DNA of 64,000 bases from Tenacibaculum sp. (GTDB taxonomy: Bacteria > Bacteroidota > Bacteroidia > Flavobacteriales > Flavobacteriaceae), in contig JAKVCX010000005.1 of the NCBI GenBank assembly GCA_022448525.1, positions 201,540 through 265,539 of the forward strand. Reading direction: 5' to 3'. The notes beneath the pieces were generated by a model that saw only the letters and a list, made by a program, of their open reading frames with translations, did no database searches and was not told the DNA's origin. Numbering within the stretch: position 1 is the first letter of the stretch; each line of letters starts with the position of its first letter. Shown here one piece after another: positions 1 through 9,389 of the stretch. Both the position numbers and the translations under genes were made by a program.

Positions 1-489
1 CAAAAGTATGCTACACCAATTTTTGATGGAGCGTCTTTAGATGAGATTAATAAATTAACTGATGAAGCAAGTATCCCAAGGTTCGGTCATACATATTTAT
101 ATGATGGAGGAACTGGAGAACGTTTTGATCAACCAGCAACTGTAGGAGTAATTTACATGATTAAGTTAGGACACATGATTGAAGATAAGATGCATGCTCG
201 TTCTATCGGTCCTTACTCATTAATTACACAACAGCCATTAGGAGGTAAAGCTCAGTTTGGAGGTCAGCGTTTTGGAGAAATGGAGGTATGGGCACTTGAA
301 GCTTATGGTGCATCTAGTATTTTACGTGAAATCTTAACGATAAAATCAGATGATGTATTAGGTAGAGCTAAGGCCTACGAAAGCATTGTAAAAGGTGAAT
401 CAATGCCAGAACCTGGATTACCAGAATCATTTAACGTATTAATGCATGAACTTAAAGGTTTAGGATTAGACGTTAAGTTAGAAGAGTAA
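1..489 (+). CDS. rpoB: RNA polymerase beta subunit, C-terminal part (cut by window edge)
   Basis: The reading frame is open from the first base and ends at a stop after 162 codons, so this is the 3' end of a gene that starts outside the window. The protein shows the conserved RpoB C-terminus: a segment with [19 protein letters not shown], then [20 protein letters not shown] and ALEAYGA, which contact the beta' clamp and bind promoter DNA around the active site. RpoB is the beta subunit of the core RNA polymerase. rpoC follows 99 bases downstream on the same strand, the usual rpoBC arrangement. An internal ATG at 157 is only a methionine inside the subunit. Confidence 0.97.
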   Translation, partial: QKYATPIFDGASLDEINKLTDEASIPRFGHTYLYDGGTGERFDQPATVGVIYMIKLGHMIEDKMHARSIGPYSLITQQPLGGKAQFGGQRFGEMEVWALEAYGASSILREILTIKSDDVLGRAKAYESIVKGESMPEPGLPESFNVLMHELKGLGLDVKLEE

Positions 490-495
490 AAAGAT

Positions 496-529
496 AATCA
501 AGATTGATAATTAGTTGTCAATCTTGATT
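496..529 (+). promoter_or_regulatory. Strong hairpin in the rpoB-rpoC gap
   Basis: A perfect 12-bp inverted repeat (arms 496-507 and 518-529, loop of 10 bases) begins 7 bases after the rpoB stop. It is followed only by a weak T-rich run, so it looks like a leaky terminator or an RNA processing/stability element rather than a full stop. The position suggests tuning of rpoC relative to rpoB, which is inference. Confidence 0.6.
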
Positions 530-588
530 TCAGTGTTTATATAATTTTATAAGTTAAGCTACATTGCTTAAAGCATTTTGCAAACATT

Positions 589-3500
589 ATGGCAAGAAAA
601 AACGAAAAATACACTGTTAAGAAGTTTAACAAAATTTCAATTGGTTTAGCTTCTCCAGAGTCTATTTTAGAAGCATCTAAAGGAGAGGTTTTAAAACCAG
701 AAACAATTAACTACCGTACGCACAAGCCAGAGAGAGATGGACTTTTCTGTGAAAGAATTTTTGGTCCTGTTAAAGATTATGAGTGTGCATGTGGTAAATA
801 TAAAAGAATCCGTTATAAAGGGATTGTTTGTGATCGATGTGGTGTTGAAGTAACTGAGAAAAAGGTTCGTAGAGATAGAGTTGGTCACATTAACCTAGTT
901 GTGCCAGTTGCACATATTTGGTATTTCAGATCATTACCTAACAAGATGGGATATTTATTAGGATTACCCTCTAAAAAGTTAGACATGATCATCTATTATG
1001 AGCGTTATGTTGTTATCCAACCTGGTATCGCGAAAAATGCTGAAGGTGAACCATTACAAAAACTTGATTTCTTAACAGAGGAAGAGTATTTAGATATTGC
1101 TGATACTTTACCACAAGACAATCAATATTTAGAAGATTCAGATCCAAACAAGTTTATCGCTAAAATGGGGGCTGAGTGTTTAATCGATTTATTAGCTCGT
1201 ATCGATTTAGATGAGTTATCTTATCAATTAAGACACAAAGCAAATACTGAAACTTCGAAGCAACGTAAGAATGAAGCGTTAAAGAGATTAAACGTAGTAG
1301 AAGCTTTTAGAGAGTCTCAAAAGAATAGAGAAAATAATCCAGAGTGGATGATTATGAAGGTGGTTCCAGTAATTCCACCAGAATTACGTCCATTAGTTCC
1401 ATTAGATGGAGGTCGTTTCGCTACTTCTGATTTAAATGATTTATATCGTCGTGTAATTATTCGTAACAACCGTTTAAAAAGATTAATGGAGATTAAAGCT
1501 CCAGAAGTAATCTTACGTAATGAAAAACGTATGTTACAAGAATCTGTAGATTCATTATTCGATAACACACGTAAGTCATCAGCTGTTAAAACAGAATCTA
1601 ACAGACCATTAAAGTCTTTATCTGATAGTTTAAAAGGTAAGCAAGGACGTTTCCGTCAGAACTTATTAGGTAAGCGTGTGGATTATTCTGCTCGTTCTGT
1701 AATTGTTGTTGGACCTGAATTAAAATTATACGAATGTGGATTGCCAAAAGATATGGCAGCTGAGTTATACAAGCCTTTCGTGATTCGTAAGTTAATAGAA
1801 AGAGGTATTGTAAAGACAGTTAAATCTGCAAAGAAAATTATAGATAGAAAAGAGCCTGTAGTTTGGGATATTCTTGAAAATGTAATTAAAGGTCACCCGG
1901 TATTATTAAACCGTGCTCCTACGTTACACCGTTTAGGAATTCAAGCATTCCAACCTAAATTAATTGAAGGAAAGGCAATTCGTCTTCACCCATTAGTATG
2001 TACGGCATTTAACGCCGATTTCGATGGGGATCAGATGGCGGTACACTTACCTTTAGGACCAGAAGCTATTTTAGAAGCACAACTTTTAATGTTAGCTTCT
2101 CATAATATCTTAAACCCTGCAAATGGTGCACCAATTACGGTACCATCTCAGGATATGGTATTAGGTCTTTACTACATGACAAAAGAGCGTAAATCTACTC
2201 CTGAATTAGTAATTAAGGGAGAAGGTTTAACTTTCTACTCACCTGAAGAAGTAACAATTGCTTTCAATGAAGGTAAGGTTGACTTAAATGCTGGAATTAA
2301 AGTTCGTACTCAAGATGTTGAAAATGGAGAACAGGTTACGAAGATTATTCAAACAACAGTAGGTAGAGTTTTATTTAACGAAGTTGTTCCTGAAGCAGCT
2401 GGATATATCAATGAAGTATTAACGAAGAAATCGTTAAGAGGAATTATCGGTAATATCTTAAAAGTAACAGATATTCCGTCAGTTGGTAGATTCTTAGATG
2501 CTATTAAAGGAATGGGATATAAGTTCGCTTTCCAAGGAGGTTTATCATTCTCATTAGGAGATATTATTATTCCTGAAGAAAAGCATACAATGATTGCTGA
2601 AGCTAACAAAGAAGTTGATGGAATCGTTATGAACTATAACATGGGTATGTTAACTCAAAAAGAACGTTATAATCAGGTAATTGATGTTTGGGGTTCTACG
2701 AACAACAGATTAACAGAATTATCTATGAAGCGTTTACGTGAGGATCAACAAGGATTTAACTCTGTATTTATGATGTTAGATTCAGGAGCTCGTGGATCGA
2801 AAGAACAGATTCGTCAGTTAACTGGTATGCGTGGATTAATGGCAAAACCTAAAAAATCGACAGCTGGTGGTGGAGAGATTATTGAAAACCCGATTCTTTC
2901 TAACTTTAAAGAAGGTCTTTCAATTTTAGAATACTTTATTTCTACGCACGGTGCTCGTAAAGGATTAGCCGATACCGCATTAAAAACTGCCGATGCTGGT
3001 TACTTAACTCGTCGTTTAGTAGATGTATCTCAAGATGTTATTGTTAATGAAGAGGATTGTGGTACGTTAAGAGGATTAGAAATTACTCCATTAAAGAAGA
3101 ATGATGAAATCGTTGAATCTTTAGCAGATAGAATTGAAGGTAGAGTTTCATTACACGATGTATATCACCCAACTTCTGATGAAGTATTAGTTAAAGCTGG
3201 AGAATTAATTACTTACGCTTTAGCAGCTAAGGTACAGGAGTCAGGAATTGATAGAGTGGAAGTTCGTTCTCCATTAACTTGTGAGTCTAAACGAGGAATT
3301 TGTGCTCAATGTTACGGTAAGAGTTTATCTACTGCTAAAAAGGTTCAAAGAGGTGAAGCTGTTGGTGTAATTGCAGCACAATCGATTGGAGAGCCTGGTA
3401 CACAGTTAACATTACGTACATTCCACGTTGGAGGGGTTGCAGGAAACATTTCAGAGGACAATAAGTTAATCGCTAAGTTCGATGGTAATGTTAAGATTGA

Positions 3501-4860
3501 AGATTTAAGAACTGTACGTGGTAAAGATACTAACGGAGAAGAAGTTGATATCGTAATTTCTCGTACTGCTGAAATCAAAATATTAGATAAGAAAACTGGA
3601 ATTACTTTAAGTACTAACAATATTCCTTATGGTTCTATCATTTTCGAAAAAGATAGAAAATCTATTAAGAAAGGTGACGCTGTATGTCAGTGGGATCCAT
3701 TCAACGGAGTTATTGTTTCAGAATTTGGAGGAAAAGTTAAGTTTGACAACTTAGAACAAGGTATTAACTACTCTGTTGAAGTTGATGAACAAACAGGTTT
3801 CCAAGAAAAAGTAATTACTGATTCTAAGAATAAAAAGATCATACCATCTTTAATTATTGAAGATGCTGATGGTAATGCTTTACGTTCATACAGTTTACCA
3901 GTAGGTGCACACTTAATGATAGACAATGGCGACAAAGTAGATGAAGGTCAAACGTTAGTAAAGATTCCTCGTAAGTCTGGAAAGGCTGGGGATATTACCG
4001 GAGGTTTACCTCGTGTAACTGAATTATTCGAAGCACGTAATCCTTCTAACCCAGCGGTTGTTGCTGAAATTGATGGTGTTGTTTCTTTCGGAAAAATTAA
4101 GCGTGGTAACCGTGAAATTATTGTAGAGTCAAAAACTGGAGATGTTAAGAAATACTTAGTGAAGTTATCGAACCAGATCCTAGTTCAAGAAAATGACTTT
4201 ATTAAAGCAGGTATGCCATTATCAGACGGAGCTACTACTCCTGCTGACATCTTAAGAATTAAAGGACCTTCTGCTGTACAAGAGTACTTAGTGAACGAAA
4301 TCCAAGAGGTTTACCGTTTACAAGGGGTAAAAATTAACGATAAGCACTTTGAGGTTGTAGTACGTCAAATGATGCGTAAAGTTAAGATTATTGATTCAGG
4401 AGATACATTATTCTTAGAGAATCAATTAGCTCATAAGAATGATTTCATCGAAGAAAATGATAAGATTTACGGAATGAAGGTAGTAGAAAATGCTGGAGAT
4501 TCTGAAAACTTAAGAGAAGGTCAATTAGTTACTTCTCGTCAATTAAGAGATGAAAATTCAATTTTACGTAGACAAGATAAAGAGTTAGTAGTAGCAAGAG
4601 ATGCTCAACCTGCGACAGCAGAGCAAGTATTACAAGGTATTACTAGAGCATCGTTACAAACGAAGTCATTTATCTCTGCAGCTTCTTTCCAGGAAACTAC
4701 GAAAGTATTAAATGAAGCAGCTGTTAATGGTAAGATTGATACTCTTGAAGGATTAAAAGAAAATGTTATTGTAGGTAAGCGAATTCCAGCTGGTACTGGT
4801 CTTAGAACTTACGAGAACATCATCGTTGGTCCAAAAGAAGAGATCGAAAAAAGCTTATAA
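589..4860 (+). CDS. rpoC: DNA-directed RNA polymerase beta' subunit
   Basis: This 1423-residue protein is the catalytic beta' subunit of RNA polymerase. Its N-terminal zinc site is visible as four cysteines at 66, 68, 81 and 84. The absolutely conserved catalytic loop [12 protein letters not shown] starts near residue 475, and its three aspartates hold the active-site magnesium. Further on come the trigger-loop/bridge-helix region ([17 protein letters not shown]) and the second cysteine cluster (GICAQCYG). The length fits Bacteroidota RpoC. ATG 589 gives the family N-terminus (MARKNEK). It is cotranscribed with rpoB and ends at a strong terminator. Confidence 0.99.
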   Translation: MARKNEKYTVKKFNKISIGLASPESILEASKGEVLKPETINYRTHKPERDGLFCERIFGPVKDYECACGKYKRIRYKGIVCDRCGVEVTEKKVRRDRVGHINLVVPVAHIWYFRSLPNKMGYLLGLPSKKLDMIIYYERYVVIQPGIAKNAEGEPLQKLDFLTEEEYLDIADTLPQDNQYLEDSDPNKFIAKMGAECLIDLLARIDLDELSYQLRHKANTETSKQRKNEALKRLNVVEAFRESQKNRENNPEWMIMKVVPVIPPELRPLVPLDGGRFATSDLNDLYRRVIIRNNRLKRLMEIKAPEVILRNEKRMLQESVDSLFDNTRKSSAVKTESNRPLKSLSDSLKGKQGRFRQNLLGKRVDYSARSVIVVGPELKLYECGLPKDMAAELYKPFVIRKLIERGIVKTVKSAKKIIDRKEPVVWDILENVIKGHPVLLNRAPTLHRLGIQAFQPKLIEGKAIRLHPLVCTAFNADFDGDQMAVHLPLGPEAILEAQLLMLASHNILNPANGAPITVPSQDMVLGLYYMTKERKSTPELVIKGEGLTFYSPEEVTIAFNEGKVDLNAGIKVRTQDVENGEQVTKIIQTTVGRVLFNEVVPEAAGYINEVLTKKSLRGIIGNILKVTDIPSVGRFLDAIKGMGYKFAFQGGLSFSLGDIIIPEEKHTMIAEANKEVDGIVMNYNMGMLTQKERYNQVIDVWGSTNNRLTELSMKRLREDQQGFNSVFMMLDSGARGSKEQIRQLTGMRGLMAKPKKSTAGGGEIIENPILSNFKEGLSILEYFISTHGARKGLADTALKTADAGYLTRRLVDVSQDVIVNEEDCGTLRGLEITPLKKNDEIVESLADRIEGRVSLHDVYHPTSDEVLVKAGELITYALAAKVQESGIDRVEVRSPLTCESKRGICAQCYGKSLSTAKKVQRGEAVGVIAAQSIGEPGTQLTLRTFHVGGVAGNISEDNKLIAKFDGNVKIEDLRTVRGKDTNGEEVDIVISRTAEIKILDKKTGITLSTNNIPYGSIIFEKDRKSIKKGDAVCQWDPFNGVIVSEFGGKVKFDNLEQGINYSVEVDEQTGFQEKVITDSKNKKIIPSLIIEDADGNALRSYSLPVGAHLMIDNGDKVDEGQTLVKIPRKSGKAGDITGGLPRVTELFEARNPSNPAVVAEIDGVVSFGKIKRGNREIIVESKTGDVKKYLVKLSNQILVQENDFIKAGMPLSDGATTPADILRIKGPSAVQEYLVNEIQEVYRLQGVKINDKHFEVVVRQMMRKVKIIDSGDTLFLENQLAHKNDFIEENDKIYGMKVVENAGDSENLREGQLVTSRQLRDENSILRRQDKELVVARDAQPATAEQVLQGITRASLQTKSFISAASFQETTKVLNEAAVNGKIDTLEGLKENVIVGKRIPAGTGLRTYENIIVGPKEEIEKSL

Positions 4861-4870
4861 TATTCAATTT

Positions 4871-4900
4871 AAAAAGACCTCAATATGAGGTCTTTTTAGT
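4871..4900 (+). terminator. Rho-independent terminator after rpoC
   Basis: Perfect 11-bp stem (4871-4881 with 4887-4897) around a 5-base loop. The right arm ends in five T and lies 10 bases after the rpoC stop. It closes the rpoBC transcript. Confidence 0.9.
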
Positions 4901-4915
4901 TTACAACATATTTCA

Positions 4916-5224
4916 ATGGAAGAAAATAAAGACCCACAAATTAACATTGAGTTAGATCAAGAGGTTGCAGAAGGAACATATTCTAACTTAGCGATTATTA
5001 ATCACTCTGTTTCTGAGTTTATAGTTGATTTTATTAATATAATGCCTGGTGTACCTAAGGCTAAAGTAAAATCAAGAATAATTTTGACTCCACAGCATGC
5101 TAAACGACTAACAAAAGCTTTGGCTGATAATGTGAGAAAATTTGAGCAAGTTCATGGAGAAATTAAGGATTATGAACAACCACCTATTCCGATGAATTTC
5201 GGAGGAACAACAGGTGAAGCCTAA
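4916..5224 (+). CDS. DUF3467 family protein
   Basis: A 102-residue soluble protein of the DUF3467 family. It begins with an acidic stretch and carries the family core: a strand with the NLAIINHSVSEFIVDF pattern, then PKAKVKSRIILTPQHAKRL and a helix ending near EQVHGEIKDYE. There is no signal peptide or membrane segment. The biochemical role is not established. In many Bacteroidota this small gene sits directly behind rpoC, as here, although a terminator lies between them. It is flanked by terminators on both sides, so it appears to be its own transcription unit or to be fed by read-through. Confidence 0.9.
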   Translation: MEENKDPQINIELDQEVAEGTYSNLAIINHSVSEFIVDFINIMPGVPKAKVKSRIILTPQHAKRLTKALADNVRKFEQVHGEIKDYEQPPIPMNFGGTTGEA

Positions 5225-5233
5225 ATATTATAG

Positions 5234-5260
5234 ACCGAAACAAATTTGTTTCGGTTTTTT
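5234..5260 (+). terminator. Rho-independent terminator after DUF3467
   Basis: A 22-base perfect palindrome (5234-5255), realistically an 8-bp stem with a 6-base AT loop, runs directly into a run of six T. It lies 10 bases after the DUF3467 stop. Confidence 0.88.
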
Positions 5261-5296
5261 ATTTACTTATTTTTATGACTCAAATACAATTCAATA

Positions 5297-7126
5297 ATGA
5301 AATTTAGAAACATAACTAAGCAGGTTACATTATCATTTATATTAATAAGTGTGGCTTGTAAAACTGATCAGAAAGATGCGGTACCTAGTGCTGAGGAAAT
5401 TCAAAAGGAATCGACCAAGGTAAACGCATTTTTTCAAAAACAATTTCAACAGTCATTAGACTTACATCCTATGTATCAAACTTATTTAGGAGTTAAAAAA
5501 GATGCCGATAAATGGGATGATATGTCTGACGCTTTTTTAGATAAAGAACTAGTTCTAACGAAAAAGGCACTGGAATGGATTAATGATTCAGTTAATACAA
5601 AAGCCTTAGATAAGAGCACAAAGTTAAGTTATGATTTGTTCAAACAAGGCTTAGAGAATACTATTGCTGATGATAAATATAGAATGTATACTTATCCTGT
5701 TAATCAAATGCATGGAGCACAGGCTGAAATTCCTGCATTTTTAATTAATATGCATCAAATTTCTGATAAGACAGATGCTGAAAATTATATCAGTAGATTG
5801 AAAGGAATCAAACCGATGTTTGAACAATTATCAGAAAATTTAAAGAAAAGACAAGAAGCGGGAATTATGATTCCTAAGTTCGTTTTTGCAAAAGTTATAG
5901 AGGATTCTAGAAATTTGATTAAAGGTCAACCTTTTGAAACATCAAACAAAAAAAGTACGTTACTAAATGATTTTGAATCGAAAATTTCAAAATTAGAAAT
6001 TAGTGAAGATGAGAAAAATCAATTAATTGATTCTGCTAAAAAAGCTTTAAAGGATGATGTTTTTGTAGGTTATACAACTTTAATTACCACTTTAGAGGAA
6101 CAAGAAAAGTTGGCTTCAACTGATGATGGTGCTTGGAAATTCCCTAATGGTGAAGCGTTTTATAATAATGCCTTACAAAGAACAACGACTACTAATTTGA
6201 CAGCAGATGAAATTCATAAAATTGGTTTAGCTGAAGTTGAAAGAATTCATGGAGAAATGAAAGAAATCATGAAAAAAGTTGATTTTAAAGGTACTCTGCA
6301 AGAGTTTTTTCAATTTATGAAAACTGATAAGCAATTCTATTTTGCGGCAACTGAAGAAGGCAGAAAGGAATACATGGATAAAGCTACCGACATTATTAAT
6401 ACGATGAAAGGTCGATTAGATGAACTTTTTATAACCAAACCTAAAGCTGATTTACAGGTAAAAGCTGTTGAAGCGTTTAGAGAAAAGTCTGCAGGAAAAG
6501 CTTTTTACCAACAACCAGCATTAGACGGATCAAGACCAGGAACTTATTATGCAAATATGTATGACATGGCTAGTATGCCTTCTTATCAGATGGAAGCGCT
6601 AGCATATCATGAAGGAATACCTGGGCATCATATGCAAATTGCAATTGCTCAAGAATTGAAAGAGGTACCGATGTTTAGAAAATTTGGTCGTTATACTGCA
6701 TATGTTGAAGGTTGGGGATTATACTCAGAGTTTATTCCTAAAGAAATGGGATTCTATTCTGATCCATATTCTGATTTTGGAAGATTAGCCATGGAATTAT
6801 GGAGAGCATGTCGTTTAGTAGTGGATACTGGAATTCACGCTAAAAAATGGACAAGAGAAGAAGGAATCAAATATTACACAGATAATACACCAAATGCCGA
6901 AGCTGATGCTATAAAAATGGTTGAACGTCATATTGTAATGCCAAGTCAAGCAACAGCTTATAAAATTGGAATGATTAAAATTATTGAACTTAGAGAAAAG
7001 GCTAAAAAAGCTTTAGGAGAGAAGTTTGATATTAGAAAATTCCATGATGTTGTTTTAACAAATGGACCATTACCATTAGATGTATTAGAGAATTTAGTTG
7101 ATGAGTATATAGCTTCTGTGAGTTAG
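5297..7126 (+). CDS. DUF885 family lipoprotein, predicted zinc metallopeptidase
   Basis: A 609-residue protein with a lipoprotein signal peptide (lipobox ending ISVAC, Cys21), so it is probably anchored in the periplasm or outer membrane. The DUF885 family is found in many Bacteroidota and is thought to contain zinc-dependent peptidases. The key motif is visible at residues 438-445 as HEGIPGHH, a gluzincin-like HExxxGHH pattern, followed by AYVEGWGLYSE, whose glutamate would be the third zinc ligand. Length is normal for the family. Substrate is unknown; small peptides or dipeptides are the usual guess. It forms a single-gene unit after the DUF3467 terminator. Confidence 0.88.
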   Translation: MKFRNITKQVTLSFILISVACKTDQKDAVPSAEEIQKESTKVNAFFQKQFQQSLDLHPMYQTYLGVKKDADKWDDMSDAFLDKELVLTKKALEWINDSVNTKALDKSTKLSYDLFKQGLENTIADDKYRMYTYPVNQMHGAQAEIPAFLINMHQISDKTDAENYISRLKGIKPMFEQLSENLKKRQEAGIMIPKFVFAKVIEDSRNLIKGQPFETSNKKSTLLNDFESKISKLEISEDEKNQLIDSAKKALKDDVFVGYTTLITTLEEQEKLASTDDGAWKFPNGEAFYNNALQRTTTTNLTADEIHKIGLAEVERIHGEMKEIMKKVDFKGTLQEFFQFMKTDKQFYFAATEEGRKEYMDKATDIINTMKGRLDELFITKPKADLQVKAVEAFREKSAGKAFYQQPALDGSRPGTYYANMYDMASMPSYQMEALAYHEGIPGHHMQIAIAQELKEVPMFRKFGRYTAYVEGWGLYSEFIPKEMGFYSDPYSDFGRLAMELWRACRLVVDTGIHAKKWTREEGIKYYTDNTPNAEADAIKMVERHIVMPSQATAYKIGMIKIIELREKAKKALGEKFDIRKFHDVVLTNGPLPLDVLENLVDEYIASVS

Positions 7127-7245
7127 GAAGTAAAATAATTGAGATTAAACATATAAACATAAGGAAAAAAGGAATAGTATAAAGAATGAAAAAAATATAC
7201 CTTTTTTTTACTAGAATTTATATTAGTTAATAGTAAATTTTATTA

Positions 7246-7599
7246 ATGAAATTATATAGTAATTTATTTTTTCTGATTTATAACTTAATATTAAAGACAC
7301 CGTCGCGAGATGAGTACCCTTATCTGTTAACGGTTATTACATTGTCAGGATTATTAAGTTTTAATTTTGTATTAATATTGGACTTTTTTATACTCAGGGA
7401 TGTTAAAGGCAAACTTATATTACCATTGGTATTAATTTTATACATTTTCATAAGTATTTTGAATTATTTAATTTTTTATAAAAAGTTTAAAAATGATAAT
7501 AAAAAACAGATTACAATGTATTCGTCGGAGTTTGGCTTATTAGTTTTGTTGTTATTAATTCCATTCGCAATAATAGTTTTAAAGAAAAATGGTTTTTAA
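7246..7599 (+). CDS. Small multi-pass membrane protein of unknown function
   Basis: A 117-residue protein with about four hydrophobic segments (near residues 1-17, 28-50, 57-77 and 92-112) and a basic loop (YKKFKNDNKKQ) between the third and fourth. No recognised domain or catalytic motif is seen. It is followed by a strong terminator, which supports a real transcription unit. Small proteins of this layout are scattered in flavobacterial genomes. It lies upstream of the double-glycine peptide gene, but terminator and repeat sequence separate them, so a shared role is unproven. Confidence 0.65.
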   Translation: MKLYSNLFFLIYNLILKTPSRDEYPYLLTVITLSGLLSFNFVLILDFFILRDVKGKLILPLVLILYIFISILNYLIFYKKFKNDNKKQITMYSSEFGLLVLLLLIPFAIIVLKKNGF

Positions 7600-7668
7600 A
7601 ACGGTGATAGAACAGATTTGTAATCAGTGAAAAAATATTAGAAATTGAGATATATACTATTTTTTTAT

Positions 7669-7702
7669 AAAGCTCGGAGTGTAATTCCGAGCTTTCTTTT
7701 TT
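7669..7702 (+). terminator. Rho-independent terminator after the membrane protein gene
   Basis: Perfect 10-bp stem AAAGCTCGGA / TCCGAGCTTT (7669-7678 and 7686-7695) with a 7-base loop, then a T-rich tail. Confidence 0.88.
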
Positions 7703-7729
7703 ACTATAATTATTAGTTAAACAGGCTTG

Positions 7730-7812
7730 AAGGATTCCTTCACCTTTTAACTACTTAGAATGACGTTTACTTTTTGTCCGTCATTGCGAGTCTAGCGAAG
7801 TAATCTTTTCAG
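7730..7812. repeat. Dispersed intergenic palindromic repeat (CGTCATTGCGAG type), degenerate copy
   Basis: The stretch contains CGTCATTGCGAG (7779-7790) and GCGAAGTAATCTTTT just after it. These are the hallmarks of a short non-coding palindromic repeat common between genes in Bacteroidota. An opposing GAATGACG at 7758-7765 pairs with CGTCATT to form a hairpin arm. A second copy lies at 52053-52117. This copy is eroded. Such elements are thought to be old, non-autonomous mobile sequences, which is inference here. Confidence 0.6.
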
Positions 7813-7844
7813 GTGTGTCGTAATGTTTAATAGTTTTTATAAAA

Positions 7845-7891
7845 TCACCCTTTTTGGGTGAGTACCTCCATGTTTTTAGAAATTATATTTG
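7845..7891 (+). promoter_or_regulatory. Leader hairpin and -7 promoter element ahead of the double-glycine peptide
   Basis: A perfect 6-bp hairpin TCACCC-TTTTT-GGGTGA (7845-7861) is followed by ACCTCCATGTTTTTA. Then comes TATATTTG at 7884-7891, an exact match to the Bacteroidota -7 consensus TAnnTTTG, 43 bases before the peptide start. The nearest TTTG (ending 7856) is 27 bases upstream, longer than the usual 17-23, so the hairpin may be an operator instead of a -33 box. A related sequence occurs at 8478-8513. Confidence 0.5.
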
Positions 7892-7934
7892 TTGAAGTAT
7901 TAATCAATAAATAAAATTTAAAAACAAAAAAGAA

Positions 7935-8183
7935 ATGAAATTTTTAAAAAGCATGGACGCTAAAGCGTTAACAAAAAATCAGTTAAAAACTATTGTAGGA
8001 GGTGCTAGCTATAGCTGTAAATGTGCGAACGGAAGTAAATCATGGACAAAAGATTATAGTTCAGATTTAGCTGCAGCAATTGATGCAACGAACCAATGTG
8101 GTGGAGCAACTGCTTATTGTGATACTGTTTCAGGATCATTAGCGGGAGGACCGGCACCAGGACCTGGAGGTAATATGCAATAG
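7935..8183 (+). CDS. Small secreted peptide with double-glycine leader (RiPP/bacteriocin-like precursor)
   Basis: An 82-residue peptide. Its N-terminus is a classic double-glycine leader: hydrophobic and charged residues followed by LTKNQLKTIVGG, with cleavage expected after Gly23. Such leaders are cut and exported by peptidase-domain ABC transporters. The predicted 59-residue core has four cysteines (28, 30, 55, 62), several Ser/Thr, and a Gly/Pro-rich tail (GGPAPGPGGNMQ). This would allow two disulfides or enzymatic ring formation. No modification enzyme, immunity gene or transporter is present in the window, so it must rely on machinery elsewhere. It has its own -7 element and terminator. 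Function (antimicrobial, signal or other) is unknown. Confidence 0.75.
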   Translation: MKFLKSMDAKALTKNQLKTIVGGASYSCKCANGSKSWTKDYSSDLAAAIDATNQCGGATAYCDTVSGSLAGGPAPGPGGNMQ

Positions 8184-8303
8184 TAAGTTCCCCACTGTTA
8201 ATTTATCAAGTTTATCAGCATATAATCCTCAATAAAGGATAAATATATTGATATTAACAGCATTAATTTCTTTCTATCACTAAAGAAAGAACAAACAGAT
8301 TCT

Positions 8304-8336
8304 GCACTATCATTTTAAATGGTAGTGCTTTTCTTT
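8304..8336 (+). terminator. Rho-independent terminator after the double-glycine peptide gene
   Basis: 10-bp stem GCACTATCAT / ATGGTAGTGC (8304-8313 and 8319-8328, one G-U pair), 5-base loop, then TTTTCTTTT. It lies 120 bases after the peptide stop, leaving an untranslated 3' tail. Confidence 0.8.
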
Positions 8337-8545
8337 TATGAATTAAAAACAACTTTTTGGTAAAGAAATTTCAGTAATTGGTACTTTTTTGTCATTTTAT
8401 GATAGTATTAAAACCTGTTAATTACTTAAAAATCAGTAAATCAATAGTTTCTTAGTTTTTTTATATATTTACATCATGGGTCTATCCTATGTTTTAAGGG
8501 AAAGTAAAATTTGGGGGAATGCTACTGAACTTAAACTAAAAGACC
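8337..8545. other. Gene-free stretch with a second copy of the leader element
   Basis: No convincing reading frame is seen on either strand. At 8478-8513 the sequence GGGTCTATCCTATGTTTTAA, followed by TAAAATTTG, resembles the promoter region of the peptide gene (7856-7891). Any transcript starting here would hit the terminator hairpin at 8550-8575 within a few dozen bases. It may be a relic of a second peptide gene or a short RNA locus. Confidence 0.35.
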
Positions 8546-8575
8546 AAAAAAAGCCTTTCTGAAAAGAAAGGCTTT
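8546..8575 (-). terminator. Rho-independent terminator after the DUF4369 gene
   Basis: Stem AAAGCCTTTCT / AGAAAGGCTTT with a GAAA tetraloop. On the minus strand the stem is followed by seven T. It is 30-60 bases past the DUF4369 stop and would also stop plus-strand transcripts. Confidence 0.88.
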
Positions 8576-8606
8576 ATATTTTTTAAGACTAAAAGTATTT
8601 CAAAAC

Positions 8607-9323
8607 TTATTCTGCTTTTTTACTTTCTGCTTCTTTAATTTCGTTTACAAATTTGTTTAAACGCTTCCCGTAATCAGAGCTTTTAACTTTTTCTGATAAG
8701 CTATTATTAATTGTATCTAACAAATATAGATTAGCATTTGCCAATTCAGTTAATGCAATATAAGGTGCTGCTTCACTATCCTTATTTGAAATCGCAAAAT
8801 TAGTAGCAAATAAGAAACGACGACGAACTAATTTATCAAAGGCTTTTGCTAAACTATCAGCTTTAATGCTATCATTTTTAGAACGCGCCTCAAGATCTTT
8901 TGCAATAAAATCTAAACGTTTTGATTTAAATTGCTTGTCAATTTCGTTAAACTTATTCATTACTTCTTGATTTACAGATCCAGTAATTGTTGGGTTTACA
9001 CCGAAGTTTTCAACATTATCCTCGATAGTGATATTTCCTTTCTCTCCGAAAAACATAACCTTTTTTGGTTGTGTATTTCCATCAAAAGTTAAATAATACA
9101 TTACAGGAGAATCAACATTATCGGTTAGTGTAAATTTATCATCTCCTAATAATTGAAGAGAATCTACTGAAACAATTGCGGTATCTTTCATTTTTTGAAG
9201 ATATAATGTTCCTTTTTTTAATCCTTTAATTTGACCAGTAACGATCATATTACCCATTTTCTTATCAGATGAACAAGAAAAAGCAATTAAAGAAACGAAT
9301 ACTAATGCGATAATATTTCTCAT
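8607..9323 (-). CDS. DUF4369 domain lipoprotein
   Basis: A 238-residue lipoprotein (lipobox ending AFSC, Cys17). The N-terminal half (about 25-125) matches DUF4369, the beta-rich domain that normally precedes a thioredoxin domain in Bacteroidota TlpA-like proteins (VTGQIKGLKKGTLYLQK, then VDSPVMYYLTFDG). The second half is a charged helical region (FNEIDKQFKSKRLDF onward). There is no CxxC motif and no thioredoxin domain, so this is a stand-alone DUF4369 protein and cannot act as an oxidoreductase by itself. Function unknown. It is followed by a strong terminator. The DUF819 gene ends 66 bases upstream. Confidence 0.85.
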   Translation of the reverse strand: MRNIIALVFVSLIAFSCSSDKKMGNMIVTGQIKGLKKGTLYLQKMKDTAIVSVDSLQLLGDDKFTLTDNVDSPVMYYLTFDGNTQPKKVMFFGEKGNITIEDNVENFGVNPTITGSVNQEVMNKFNEIDKQFKSKRLDFIAKDLEARSKNDSIKADSLAKAFDKLVRRRFLFATNFAISNKDSEAAPYIALTELANANLYLLDTINNSLSEKVKSSDYGKRLNKFVNEIKEAESKKAE

Positions 9324-9389
9324 AAATGTTTTAAATTTTCGATTGCAAATATGCGTAATTTTTATGGATTCTCTAGAATTGGTTCACAT

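Noticed and set aside
3345..3620. 91-residue open frame on the minus strand inside rpoC
   Set aside because: Antisense shadow of a highly conserved gene, no domain, hydrophobic/serine-rich composition typical of antisense frames.
5231..5260. Insertion-sequence terminal inverted repeat
   Set aside because: The palindrome is followed directly by a T-run after a stop codon and is explained as a terminator; no transposase is present in the window.
7246..7599. Immunity protein for the downstream double-glycine peptide
   Set aside because: Size and membrane character would fit, but a strong terminator and a repeat lie between the genes and nothing specific ties them together.
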